Assembly: GCA_004764695.1 (NCBI GenBank)
Contig: SMSO01000031.1
Location: 8,866,761 to 8,930,760, forward strand
Source of the DNA: Schizochytrium sp. TIO01
Lineage: Eukaryota > Sar > Bigyra > Thraustochytrida > Thraustochytriidae
Reading direction: 5' to 3'
Length of the DNA: 64,000 nucleotides
Shown here piece after piece: positions 21,501-29,618 of this stretch (its first letter is position 1; every line of letters begins with the position of its first letter). The notes beneath the pieces were generated by a model. The model was not told where the DNA came from. It saw nothing but the letters and a program-made list of their open reading frames with translations, and did no database searches. Made by a program: the position numbers and the translations under genes.

Positions 21501-23215
21501 GGGAATCCAATCTTCTCGGCAGCAGCCTTGGCCTCATCCATAGTGTGAGCAGAGATGGACATGGCAGCGTGCTCGTCAATCTCAGCGAGCTTCTGGGCAA
21601 AGGCCTCGCGGTCCTCAGTATCCATGATGACCGGGATAGGCGTTCCCAAGACACGAACGTTGTGGCGCTCAAGCTCTCCGCGCTTGTAGAGCTCGACACC
21701 AACGTTGAGGGCAGTCTGACCACCCATAGAAACCAAGATGGAGTCAGGGCGCTCCTTCTTGATTACACTGAGGACAGCGTCGGGTGTGACGGGGAGAAAG
21801 TAGACCTTGTCAGCGAAGTTCTTACTGGTCTGAACGGTGGCGATGTTTGGGTTAATGAGGATAACCTCGATAGATTCCTCTTTGAGGGCCTTAATGGCCT
21901 GACTTCCAGAGTAATCGAACTCACCGGCCTGGCCGATGGAAAGACCTCCGGAACCAACAAGAATACACTTGCGGACAGGCTTCACCTCGAACATGACGGG
22001 GGGTACCAGAGTGTGAGTGGGCATCTCGTCGCGAACACTCTTGAGGAACTCATCAAAGAGAAAGGTGGTGTCCATGGGACCTCCGCGGGCCTCCGGGTGA
22101 AACTGAACCGAGAAGTACGGCTTGCTCTCGTGAATGATACCTTCGTTGGTCATGTCGTTGGCGTTCATGAACAGAGGCTTCCAGCCGGACGGAAGAGTCT
22201 CAGTGTCCACAGCATATCCGTGGTTTTGCGAGGTGATGTAGCACTTGGTTGTGCGAAGGTCAATCGCAGGCTGGTTAGCACCACGGTTACCGAAGCGCAT
22301 CTTGTAGGTCTTGGCTCCGGCAGCAAGAGCGAGAAGCTGGTTACCGAGGCAGATACCAAAGATGGGGACAGGTGCCTTGCGACCAGGGCTGGACTCGCGT
22401 TCCATGTTCATCACCTTGCGGATGTTCTCGATCGTAGCGGCGGCCATAGTGGGGTCACCAGGTCCGTTACTGATGAAGAGACCATCGAACTTGCCGTTCA
22501 ATGCGTCAATGTCGTAGTCATAGGGGAGGACAGTGAGTTCAACGCCACGGCTGAGGAACTCGCGGACAATGTTGTACTTCATACCGCAGTGGTAGGCAGC
22601 AATGCGAGGGCTTCCACCGGCATTGAAGACCTTGACCTCGGAAGGCGAGACCTCAGCGACGAGGTTGATCTTGTTTGGGTCATCGAACTGGATCGAGTCC
22701 TGGGCAACTTCGATCTTACCGAGTGCACTGCCCTCTTCACGGAGAATCTTGGTGAGCATGCGGGTGTCAACGCCGTGAAGAGCCGGGATTCCGGCACGGC
22801 GGAGCCAGGCGCCAAGGCTCTGGGCAGCGTTCCAGTGAGAGTAGGTGTGAGAGTAGTCAGAAACGATGAGACCGGCAATCTGGATCTCGTCGCTCTCGTG
22901 GAACTTGGGAATTCCGAACTCATCCTTCTCGTCACCAGGCACACCGTAGTTGCCAATGAGAGGGTAGGTGAGGACGAGAATCTGGCCACGGTAAGAAGGG
23001 TCAGTGAGAGACTCAGGGTAGCCGACCATACCGGTGTTGAAGACGACCTCTCCGGCGACGCTCTTGTTAGCACCGAAGGAGAATCCGGTGACCTCTAGAC
23101 CGTTCTGAAGGGTGAGCTTGGCAGTAGCATCCGTGGGCTCGAGGCTGGCCTCTTGGCCTTCACCGGAGACCATGATGGGGCTGTGTGTAGACGCAAGACG
23201 GTCAATGCCAGACAT
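18530..23215 (-). CDS. Glutamine-dependent carbamoyl-phosphate synthetase
   Basis: Makes carbamoyl phosphate from glutamine (or ammonia), bicarbonate and 2 ATP, for pyrimidine and/or arginine-urea synthesis. It is a 1,561-residue fusion of glutaminase and synthetase. Residues about 30-170 are the small-subunit N-domain and about 205-395 the class I glutaminase, with catalytic Cys289 in GICLGNQ and His373/Glu375 in QFHPEA. Two ATP-grasp halves follow from about 412, then an MGS-type allosteric domain at about 1352-1483 and a 78-residue Ser/Arg-rich tail. No dihydroorotase or aspartate transcarbamoylase follows, unlike CAD/Ura2. The MGS domain reads RRTAVDFGISLLTN, closer to my recollection of CPS I/III than of CAD. 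However, the Trp and second Asn used by CPS1 to bind N-acetylglutamate are Lys and Glu here. The start is the ATG in AAGATGTCTGG. The frame stays open 25 codons upstream to a weaker ATG at 23290, so a longer N-terminus remains possible. Codons are strongly C-biased. No introns. Confidence 0.96.
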   Translation of the reverse strand: MSGIDRLASTHSPIMVSGEGQEASLEPTDATAKLTLQNGLEVTGFSFGANKSVAGEVVFNTGMVGYPESLTDPSYRGQILVLTYPLIGNYGVPGDEKDEFGIPKFHESDEIQIAGLIVSDYSHTYSHWNAAQSLGAWLRRAGIPALHGVDTRMLTKILREEGSALGKIEVAQDSIQFDDPNKINLVAEVSPSEVKVFNAGGSPRIAAYHCGMKYNIVREFLSRGVELTVLPYDYDIDALNGKFDGLFISNGPGDPTMAAATIENIRKVMNMERESSPGRKAPVPIFGICLGNQLLALAAGAKTYKMRFGNRGANQPAIDLRTTKCYITSQNHGYAVDTETLPSGWKPLFMNANDMTNEGIIHESKPYFSVQFHPEARGGPMDTTFLFDEFLKSVRDEMPTHTLVPPVMFEVKPVRKCILVGSGGLSIGQAGEFDYSGSQAIKALKEESIEVILINPNIATVQTSKNFADKVYFLPVTPDAVLSVIKKERPDSILVSMGGQTALNVGVELYKRGELERHNVRVLGTPIPVIMDTEDREAFAQKLAEIDEHAAMSISAHTMDEAKAAAEKIGFPVLVRAAFALGGLGSGFAKDMDEFVPLCKKAFSASHQIIIDEDLRGWKEVEYEVVRDCKDNCVTVCNMENFDPLGIHTGDSIVIAPSQTLSNDEYFMLRKTALKVVRHLGVVGECNIQYALHPTSMRYCIIEVNARLSRSSALASKATGYPLAYVAAKLALGKDLVMVRNSVTQTTTACFEPALDYIVAKVPRWDLKKFDRVADSLGSSMKSVGEVMAIGRKFEEVIQKAVRMVDPSLSGFDSSALDKKDARSYTGDADLESQLQNPTSLRLFAVARALENGYTVDRLHALTRIDRWFLAKLKNITDMSRQLAQVGGPHAISRPMMRSLKCHGFSDKRIAELVKSDEISVRRRRIHELSVTPFVKQIDTLAAEFPAQTNYLYMTYNASEHDLSFEDNGVMVLGNGPYCIGSSVEFDWCAVSCVRTLRKNGLPAIVINYNPETVSTDYDESDRLYFEELSFERVLDVYETEQSMGVIVSVGGQIPQGLALPLSRQGARILGTSPSSIDCAEDRNKFSALLDSIGVDQPAWFSATTPEAADKFACDVGYPVIVRPSYVLSGAAMRVAANKEQLTDFLENAADVSVEHPVVVSKFMLNCKEVDLDAVAKDGTILNYAISEHVENAGVHSGDATLVLPAQKLYTETQRRIKRIAGNIAAALNITGPFNVQFLCRDNHVLCLELNLRASRTFPFVSKTFQTNFIELATRAMVGLPVTPANIRLLDLDYVGVKAPQFSFTRLQGADPTLGVEMSSTGEVACFGQDMHEAFLLSVLSSGLKIPDKSKGILFAVGPSQAKEALAPHAISLQKMGYKIYGTEGTAKHFKEHGVEIEAVAKPSSSVHPNIQDLLSDGAIGLVINVPEVMNRPDESDGYRIRRTAVDFGISLLTNEKAASTLISAMVSVKEIPCLSIQDFYALGSKSMSYSKPTAQLLRASGAEKQGYPGSPSRSGQKFDFIEKNSQVQKRMLGTNLLSRRARAASMTGEDTKPEMMRVLP

Positions 23216-23931
23216 CTTGCTTATTGTTGGTTTGGGGTTGAGTAGTTCCTTCGAAAACGACGAAGAAAGCAAACAACAAAAGTAGAGCAAAAATTACCTA
23301 ACAACGACGACGACTACGAAGACGACGACGAAGAGGAGCAGGAATACACGAGCAGCACTAGCTCGAGAAATCCAAGAACCTTGAATCACGGGAGTGAATC
23401 AATGAAAAGTTTGTTGGGTGGGTTTTTACGGTGGCCTGCGCTGCAACACTCAGCGCACGCACAACCTACAATTGAAGCCGCTCGCGAACCGCGGTTGAGA
23501 GCGGACCTCGCGTGCTTCTTCGCCGGTTTGGCTTTCTAGTTTGAGCTTTGCCTGCCGCGACCAGCCGATATCATTCCCGGAATTCCGGATTCCTTCAAAC
23601 CAATTATTTCTTTAAAAAAACTCAACTTTTTCTATTTTCCATTTTGTGTTAAAATATTTCTTTTCTTTCAGGTTAGATGGAACTTTTAGTTGTTTCTTTA
23701 GAGAACAAGCATCTTCAACTGCAAAAACTGATTACAAGTATGTGTTTCCTAATTTTCAGCTCCTCTCCTGTTGAAATAGATCAAACGCATCAAAACCATG
23801 CCCCATCCATGCAAACCTCTCGTTCTTGCACCAAAAGGTAGGTAGATCAAGAAGGAAATTAAATTAAAGAATAAAATAGAAAAACTTTGATATCTGCAGG
23901 CTTTTCCTTTCAGATCTAGGTGCTTTCCAAA

Positions 23932-23982
23932 AATGAATGAATGAATGAATGAATGAATGAATGAATGAATGAATGAATGAAA
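23932..23982. repeat. (ATGA)n microsatellite, about 12 units
   Basis: Perfect ATGA/TGAA tetranucleotide array. On the - strand it reads as FIHS repeats, which creates a spurious 89-codon frame. Confidence 0.93.
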
Positions 23983-25282
23983 ATTCGTCCACAAGTTTCT
24001 CTCCTTCTTCCAAGCCATACGAAGTATATATTAGTCTCTCTCTATGATTCTCAAATGATAGTTAAGCTCTAACTCTCAACTAGAACTTGCAGAGAAAACG
24101 AGGAAGGCTTGGGGACAAAAAGAAAGAAGCCAAAGAACCCGGGTCAGGCCACCCATTTTTCAATTCATTAATTCCTTCATGAAATGTATCATGGCCAACG
24201 GAGGGAGTGAGTCCGCGCAATGAGACTTTGAAAATCAACGCGTTGAAATTGAGATAGTCCCTTTTGTTTGTGCGTGTGGTCGATGGTTAAACTTTATAAC
24301 GAGGTGCGTCGATGCTTCGTTGTCTTCGTAAACCCAACCTTGAAAAGCTGAGCTCAGTCCCTGTTTCTGTAAAATCAACCCCTATTTTAGTTAATTTATT
24401 TCTACTTTTTTAATTTTTAATTTATTTTTAAACTTTTAAAAACAATACTTATAATGATGATTGTCTTCGTTCAAGTGATTGATAGATACTGACTTTAGAG
24501 CTTACTTTCTATTCTGAAGTAGCTATCGCAGACGGACAAGATAAGGCACAAGAGACGCGTAGTGCGACTTGAAAACTAGCTCATAGGCCTGCCTGGTGGT
24601 TGTATGCATGGTACTTATTTGGAAACTCACTAAAGAGGATCGATAATTATTAAACTAAAACGCGACAATTTTAAAATAGATATTGAGTGAATATTCCTTT
24701 ATGAGACGAAACGGGAAGAAATCCCCTTCTGCTTCTTCTTCCCAGTCGCGAAGGTGTCGATGTGAACTAGCGTATCGATAAACGCATAGAGGGCACATAG
24801 CTATGCGATGGATATTACTACAAGCCTTAATATGATTAATATTCCATTTCTGTTTATTTGTATGTAACTAATATTTGCACAGATGACAGCGCCAGAATCA
24901 AAGGCCAGAAAGCCCCGACGAAGACCGCGTGGATAGAACCCTTCACTCCGCGAGCGGGGACGCTGCTTTGTCAGCGGCAAGCCACATTCCCTGCACGAGT
25001 TGTGGCCGAGTTTGGGCGGGTCTGCAAGCTCCTGGGAGTCCCACCGCGAGTTCTCGCGAAGTTGAAGCAGCTCCAGAGCCAAACACCACATCAGCCATCA
25101 AAGTTTCGTCACTTATCTCTTTTCTACAAGTTTAAGCAGCCGTGAGCGAGAAAGGCCAAGAACCAGGAACCAGGCTCGCGGTGCGTCTTGGCCAGTTAGT
25201 TATTCACTATCTCTCTTTTAGGCTTTTTATTTGTTTATTTGTTCAATGGTTTAATGGTTTGTCCTTTTATGGATTCATTCGA

Positions 25283-25314
25283 CCATCCGTCCATCCATCC
25301 ACCCATCCACCCAC
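25283..25314. repeat. (CCAT)n-like repeat
   Basis: Imperfect CCAT/CCAC tetranucleotide units. Confidence 0.75.
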
Positions 25315-25553
25315 TCGTTCATTCGGACTGAGTCGTTTAGATTGTTCACCCAGTTGTTCACATTTGCTTATCTGCAGCTCCGTCGTCCTCCATTTGCACG
25401 TGGACTGGCCTCGAAAGCCTCCTCGGTTTTGCCTCCCGTTCAGCCTCTGTGAGGAGTCCAGTGCCGTGGAATGACTGGATGCAAGGGACTTGGAAGCCAC
25501 GAAGTGGACCCCGGAATTCCGGGACCACTTGCCTCCTTTAGCGAGAACCAACT

Positions 25554-25659
25554 ATTTCTTTTCTTTTCTTTTCTTGCTTTTCTTTCTTTTCTTGCTTTTC
25601 TTTCTTTTCTTTCTTTTCTTTCTTTTCTTTCTTTTCTTTCTTTTCTTTCTTTTCTTTTG
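25554..25659. repeat. Polypyrimidine (TTTTC/TTTCTTTTC)n tract
   Basis: About 105 bases of almost pure T and C on the + strand in 5- and 9-base units, with two or three interspersed G. It is one of the longest homopurine-homopyrimidine stretches in the window and could adopt triplex (H-DNA) structure. It generates spurious frames on both strands (Phe/Leu/Ser and Lys/Glu/Arg). Confidence 0.92.
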
Positions 25660-26230
25660 TTTATGTAGCAGTAGTACTGTTTTCGCAAAGAGCAAAAGAG
25701 GCTAGCTGGCGGAAAATCAATAGAGTTCACGGAGGCTGAAGTGAGTCCAGTGAGTGAAGGAGGGGTGAAGAAGCACGTGGTGGTAGCAGAGCTGGCGAGT
25801 ACGTGGCTTCTTGATTAGTTCTGTCGGTATATATTTGCCTTAGTGGGTAAGCTCTGTCTGTGGGTTCAAAGATAGATATTGACTGCAAAATGGCTTGAGG
25901 ATTTCTCTTTTATCCAAAACAAATATCATACTCTTTAAAAGAATAGAGTCAGAAGTCGGTGCCAACCTTTATGTGATTTTAAGCCCTTAGCAGTACCTGT
26001 ATCGACCACTAAGAAAGGGCGCCTAACCACTGTATCTAAGCATACAAAGTTTTTCCAGTGTATTTTTTTTAAATTAAAAAAATAAAGAAATAAATAGAAC
26101 ATAAAAAGATATTCCTTAAATTAAAAATGTTATTTTCTATTTTACAAACACAAGTACATTGCGCATATTATTATATGTCTACTAAATCTTAGTTTTGTTC
26201 GCAAGCATATTTGTTTTTTTCGCGCGAGAC

Positions 26231-26282
26231 AGAATGAATGAATGAATGAGTGAATGAGTGAATGAATGAATGAGTGAATGAG
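26231..26282. repeat. (GAAT/GAGT)n microsatellite
   Basis: About twelve tetranucleotide units, with GAGT variants interspersed in GAAT. Confidence 0.9.
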
Positions 26283-26888
26283 AACTGTGAAAATCATGGA
26301 ATCGCTGCGAATGCGACGGAGTCCGATGACCTCCACTTCGATGAAGCGCTTCGGTCGCTCAATCGGACGGCCTGGCCAACGCAAAGTCGCGCCTCTTCGG
26401 CACTTGAACCGCGTTGCTTATTGGCTGTAATGTCTCAGAGAGAGCCTGGTTCTTCTCGCATTCTGCACAAATCGAGCGCGGCGCTGCAGCAGGAATTTCG
26501 ATGGAATGAACGCAAGAACCGCGCACCAAGTCTCTCGACGCCGAACTCGCTGTGGCGCTGCCGGCGCCGATGATGGCGGCGTCGGCGTCGGTGTCGGTGT
26601 CGATGTCGATGTCGCTGGAGACCGATGTCAACGGCGGCGCTTTCACTTCATCGCCTCCGAGAGGTCTTCGGCCTGCATCGCGAGCAAAGTCAAGCTGCCT
26701 TGCCGTCTCGACTCGCGAGCCTCGCTCGGTCCTCTTGAGGACGTCCACGCCGCCACCTCGAGGCTGTGCCCTTCGACTCCTTCGCCGCGTCGTCGGGCTC
26801 CTCTTCGGAGAAGCTCGCGAGCAGCGGCCTCGTTGAAGGAGTTCGTCTTGTGGCTGTCAGCCGTTGATTTGATCAGGAAAACCTTATT

Positions 26889-26925
26889 AATGAATGAATG
26901 AATGAATGAATGAATGAATGAATGA
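26889..26925. repeat. (AATG)9 microsatellite
   Basis: Nine perfect units of the same TGAA-family tetranucleotide seen at 23.9 and 26.2 kb, in the same strand orientation. Confidence 0.92.
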
Positions 26926-27278
26926 TGTCGTTCTCGCTGTACGTACCTCTTCTTTGGGGAAGGAGGAGGCACCCGAGTCTGCGACGACGCCAATGACGAG
27001 CGGGAGGTACCCAGGCTTCAAGCTGGGGTATGAAGGCAGGCATCCAGGCTTTGGCTTGTTTTGTCTGTAAGTTCTTCGAGTTCTTGTGATGATTCCTCGT
27101 CATTTTGCCCCATTCATGCATGAAAGGATCGGAGATGATTTTTTCTTTTCTTAAATGTTTTCTTTTAAAAAAGTTTTTTTTTTTTTAAATAAGAATAATT
27201 TAAACAAAAAGAATGGAAAATTGAAAGTATTGGGAAAGGGTCTTTCTTTGGTACGTACTGAAAATAAAGTAAAAAAAT

Positions 27279-27334
27279 GTTTTGTTTTGTTTTGTTTTGT
27301 TTTTAATATTACATAGATAGATAGATAAATAAAT
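27279..27334. repeat. (TTTTG)n and (AGAT)n repeats
   Basis: About five TTTTG units at 27,279-27,304, then a short AGAT/AAAT tract at 27,313-27,334. Confidence 0.8.
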
Positions 27335-27561
27335 GTGGTGGTAAAGGAGAGAACTACAAAGTCACGAAATTTAGCATGGAATTAATCAAATGGGAGTACC
27401 TCACCTGCCTAGCTATCCATCCATTCATCCACCCGTACACCGCACCGGCGCTCCGAAGGCGGTGCACCGCAAGCAAGTGTCAGCATCGGTGAGCAATCGG
27501 TGCTGCAAGACACCTGCAACCTGGTGGCCAGCCCTGCTGCTTGCTTGGACACCGATGTAGG

Positions 27562-27664
27562 AATAAATCAATCGATTAATCAATCAATCAATCAATCAGT
27601 CAATCAGTCAATCAGTCAATCGATTAATAAATAAAATAAATAAATCAGTTAATCAATCAATCAA
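27562..27664. repeat. (AATC)n/(AGTC)n compound microsatellite
   Basis: About 100 bases of AATC units with AGTC and AATA variants. It contains two copies of the palindrome ATCGAT. Confidence 0.88.
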
Positions 27665-27733
27665 AAGCCGAGTCGAGTCGAGGCCTTGAGCCACAAGAAC
27701 TGCGTTGCTCGAATTAAAAACCAAGTTGAGCTC

Positions 27734-27756
27734 TTGTTGTTGTTGTTGTTGTTGTT
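27734..27756. repeat. (TTG)n trinucleotide repeat
   Basis: About seven TTG units, in the same 150-base GC-rich island as the GCT repeat at 27,854. The minus-strand frame across both gives poly-Gln and poly-Ala but no other recognisable content. Confidence 0.85.
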
Positions 27757-27853
27757 TATCATCATCCTCTCTTCGGGCTCCTCTGACTCGCTGCACATGC
27801 TTCAATTCTTGGTCCCAGTGCGAGCAAACGCAGCCTGAGACGCGCATAATCGT

Positions 27854-27876
27854 CGCTGCTGCTGCTGCTGCTGCTG
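27854..27876. repeat. (GCT)7 trinucleotide repeat
   Basis: Seven to eight GCT units. Confidence 0.85.
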
Positions 27877-28025
27877 TTGATGCTTCTGCTGTTGGTGGCG
27901 GTGGCGGTTCCTGAGAATTCCTGCGAAAGAAGCGGTGCCTAGTGGCCTCGATTGCTGGCTGGCTGCGCGATGGCCATCGATTCTCGCCAGCAACCACGGC
28001 TCGTGGATGGGTGAACGAACGAACC

Positions 28026-28255
28026 AATGCAAATGGATGAATGAATAAATAAATAAATGCAAATGAATGAATAAATAAATGCAATTGAATGAATAAATGA
28101 ATGCGAATGGATGAATGAATAAATGAATGCGAATGGATGAATGAATAAATGAATGCGAATGGATGAATGAATAAATGCGAATGGATGAATGAATGGATGA
28201 TTGAATGGATAAGTGAATGAGTGAATGAATGCGAACGAATGAGTAAGAATGGAAG
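28026..28255. repeat. TGAA-family minisatellite with 26-bp unit
   Basis: About 230 bases built from ATGA, ATAA and ATGG tetranucleotides. In the middle (about 28,103-28,180) the tetranucleotides are organised into a higher-order 26-base unit beginning GCGAATGG. The GC positions fall at 28,103, 28,129 and 28,155, exactly 26 apart, then at 28,177 (22 apart, one tetranucleotide lost). Confidence 0.88.
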
Positions 28256-28331
28256 AACGCAAATGAATCGAGCTACAACATCGTACGACGATGCACCAAC
28301 AGCGCGGGAATAGCCCGCTGGCTGGCGAGAG

Positions 28332-28381
<50 letters not shown>

Positions 28382-28434
28382 TTAACTAACCAACTAACTA
28401 GTTAACTGACTGACTGACTGACTGACTAACCAAC
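28332..28434. repeat. (AACT)n-(GACT)n microsatellite
   Basis: About 15 AACT units followed by about 5 GACT units. It is not a telomere-like TTAGGG-type sequence. Confidence 0.92.
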
Positions 28435-28574
28435 TGCGAGCTCCAAGAAGTTCCGAGACCTTCCTGGAGTTTAGTTTCCTCTTCACTCACAAGAGTCCAG
28501 CCACGCCGCCCACCGCGACGGAGACCTTGGAGGCTGGTTAAGCAGGCGCCTGCAGCCCAGAATGAAGTTTGTAA

Positions 28575-28614
28575 CCAAGCCAAGCCAAGCCAAGCCAGCC
28601 AAGCCAGCCAAGCC
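28575..28614. repeat. (CCAAG)n repeat
   Basis: About eight CCAAG/CCAGC units. Confidence 0.85.
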
Positions 28615-29515
28615 GCAAGAAGAAGCAGCCCGAACTCCTCCAGACGCAGGCAACAAGAGGTCAAGCGAGCAAGAGGTCAAGCGGAGCGGGGTTGGTTTGG
28701 TGTTCGCTGCCTTCCGCCTCTGACGCCTTCGCGAGTTGTGCTCGAAAAGTTTGCAAATGTCTCTGCTCTTCCCTAATCCCAAGTTTCCCCAGCTTACAGG
28801 TAAGCAGCCGTGCACTAGATGCCGGAATCGCTCCATTTACTCTACTGCGAGCTGCCATCGCGCAAGACAAAGGACCGCAGAGACCAGCGCCAAGCTGGGG
28901 CTCCGGAGCTCGTCGAGGATGCCAAGTTATACCTCCGCTCCGAGCGAGTGAAGTCGGGCAGCAGCAGAAAGAAGCCTGCCTGGACCACCGCCACGGCGGT
29001 GTTCTCTATATATTCGTGCGTGTATGCATGTGCCGCGGCATGCTTGTAAAGAATTGCTACGACCAGCTTGAAGGCTGCGGCAGGACGACGTGCTTGTGAG
29101 CTGCTTAAGGTGGCGGCAGCACGCCGTCTACACCAGACATTGCGTTGGCTTCTTCTGTAGAGCTAGACGAGCAATCTGTGCGTCCATGCGAGGTCTAAAG
29201 GTCGGTAAACCCGAGTGCGCCTAGCTAATTTTGCCGTGTCATTGTACTTTTGATAATCGTAAAATTACAAGCAAGCGCTTGGACTCCGTACCTCTTGGCT
29301 AGCTAGCTGAGGTTTACGTAGGAAACGAAAACTGATGTGAGCGTTTCGGTGGGATGCCTGAAATATGCGGAGAACTACCTGGCCGACGACACCAATGCAG
29401 TCCTGCAGGAACTCTGAGACCATACCTACCTAGCTAGAGTTGCGAATGATGTGTTTTTAATGGTAACTGGTACTTATGGCATGCTTGGAGGTACCTAGAC
29501 TAGAGTATAATTGTG

Positions 29516-29516
<1 letters not shown>

Positions 29517-29550
<34 letters not shown>

Positions 29551-29618
29551 AAAATTAAATAATGATAAATTATAAATTAAATAATAAATTGAAAATTAAT
29601 ATTTTTTATTTAAAAAAT
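29517..29618. repeat. 27-base poly-T followed by AT-only tract
   Basis: A run of 27 T is followed by about 70 bases of almost only A and T with short self-complementary segments (AAATTT, TTTAAA). It could be the tail of an old retroposed sequence in minus orientation, but no element body or target-site duplication is recognisable. Confidence 0.8.

Noticed and set aside
20636-23098. 820-codon open frame on the + strand
   Set aside because: It lies fully antisense to the CPS gene. The strong C-ending codon bias of CPS removes antisense stops. The translation is Val/Glu/Arg/Asp-rich and has no domain, while the opposite strand is an unmistakable CPS. The same applies to the 513-codon frame at 19,037-20,578.
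23749-24018. Frame encoding FIHS repeats on the - strand, and similar ones at 26.2, 26.9 and 28.0 kb
   Set aside because: These are translations of the TGAA microsatellites plus flanks, with no other recognisable sequence.
24858-25145. 95-codon frame in a GC-rich island
   Set aside because: Looks moderately protein-like, but the opposite strand has an equally long frame (24,801-25,091), there is no ATG context or domain, and the surroundings are repeat-rich.
26274-26901. Overlapping frames of 94-131 codons on both strands
   Set aside because: GC-rich island with low stop density on both strands. Translations contain Val/Gly/Asp runs from short repeats and no domain.
28332-28434. (AACT)n/(GACT)n array considered as telomere-like or CRISPR-like
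   Set aside because: Tetranucleotide units with no spacers, no TTAGGG-type motif, and internal to the sequence.
29517-29618. Poly-T considered as the tail of a retroposed gene
   Set aside because: No coding remnant or target-site duplication is seen on the expected side; the A/T-rich continuation fits simple low-complexity DNA.
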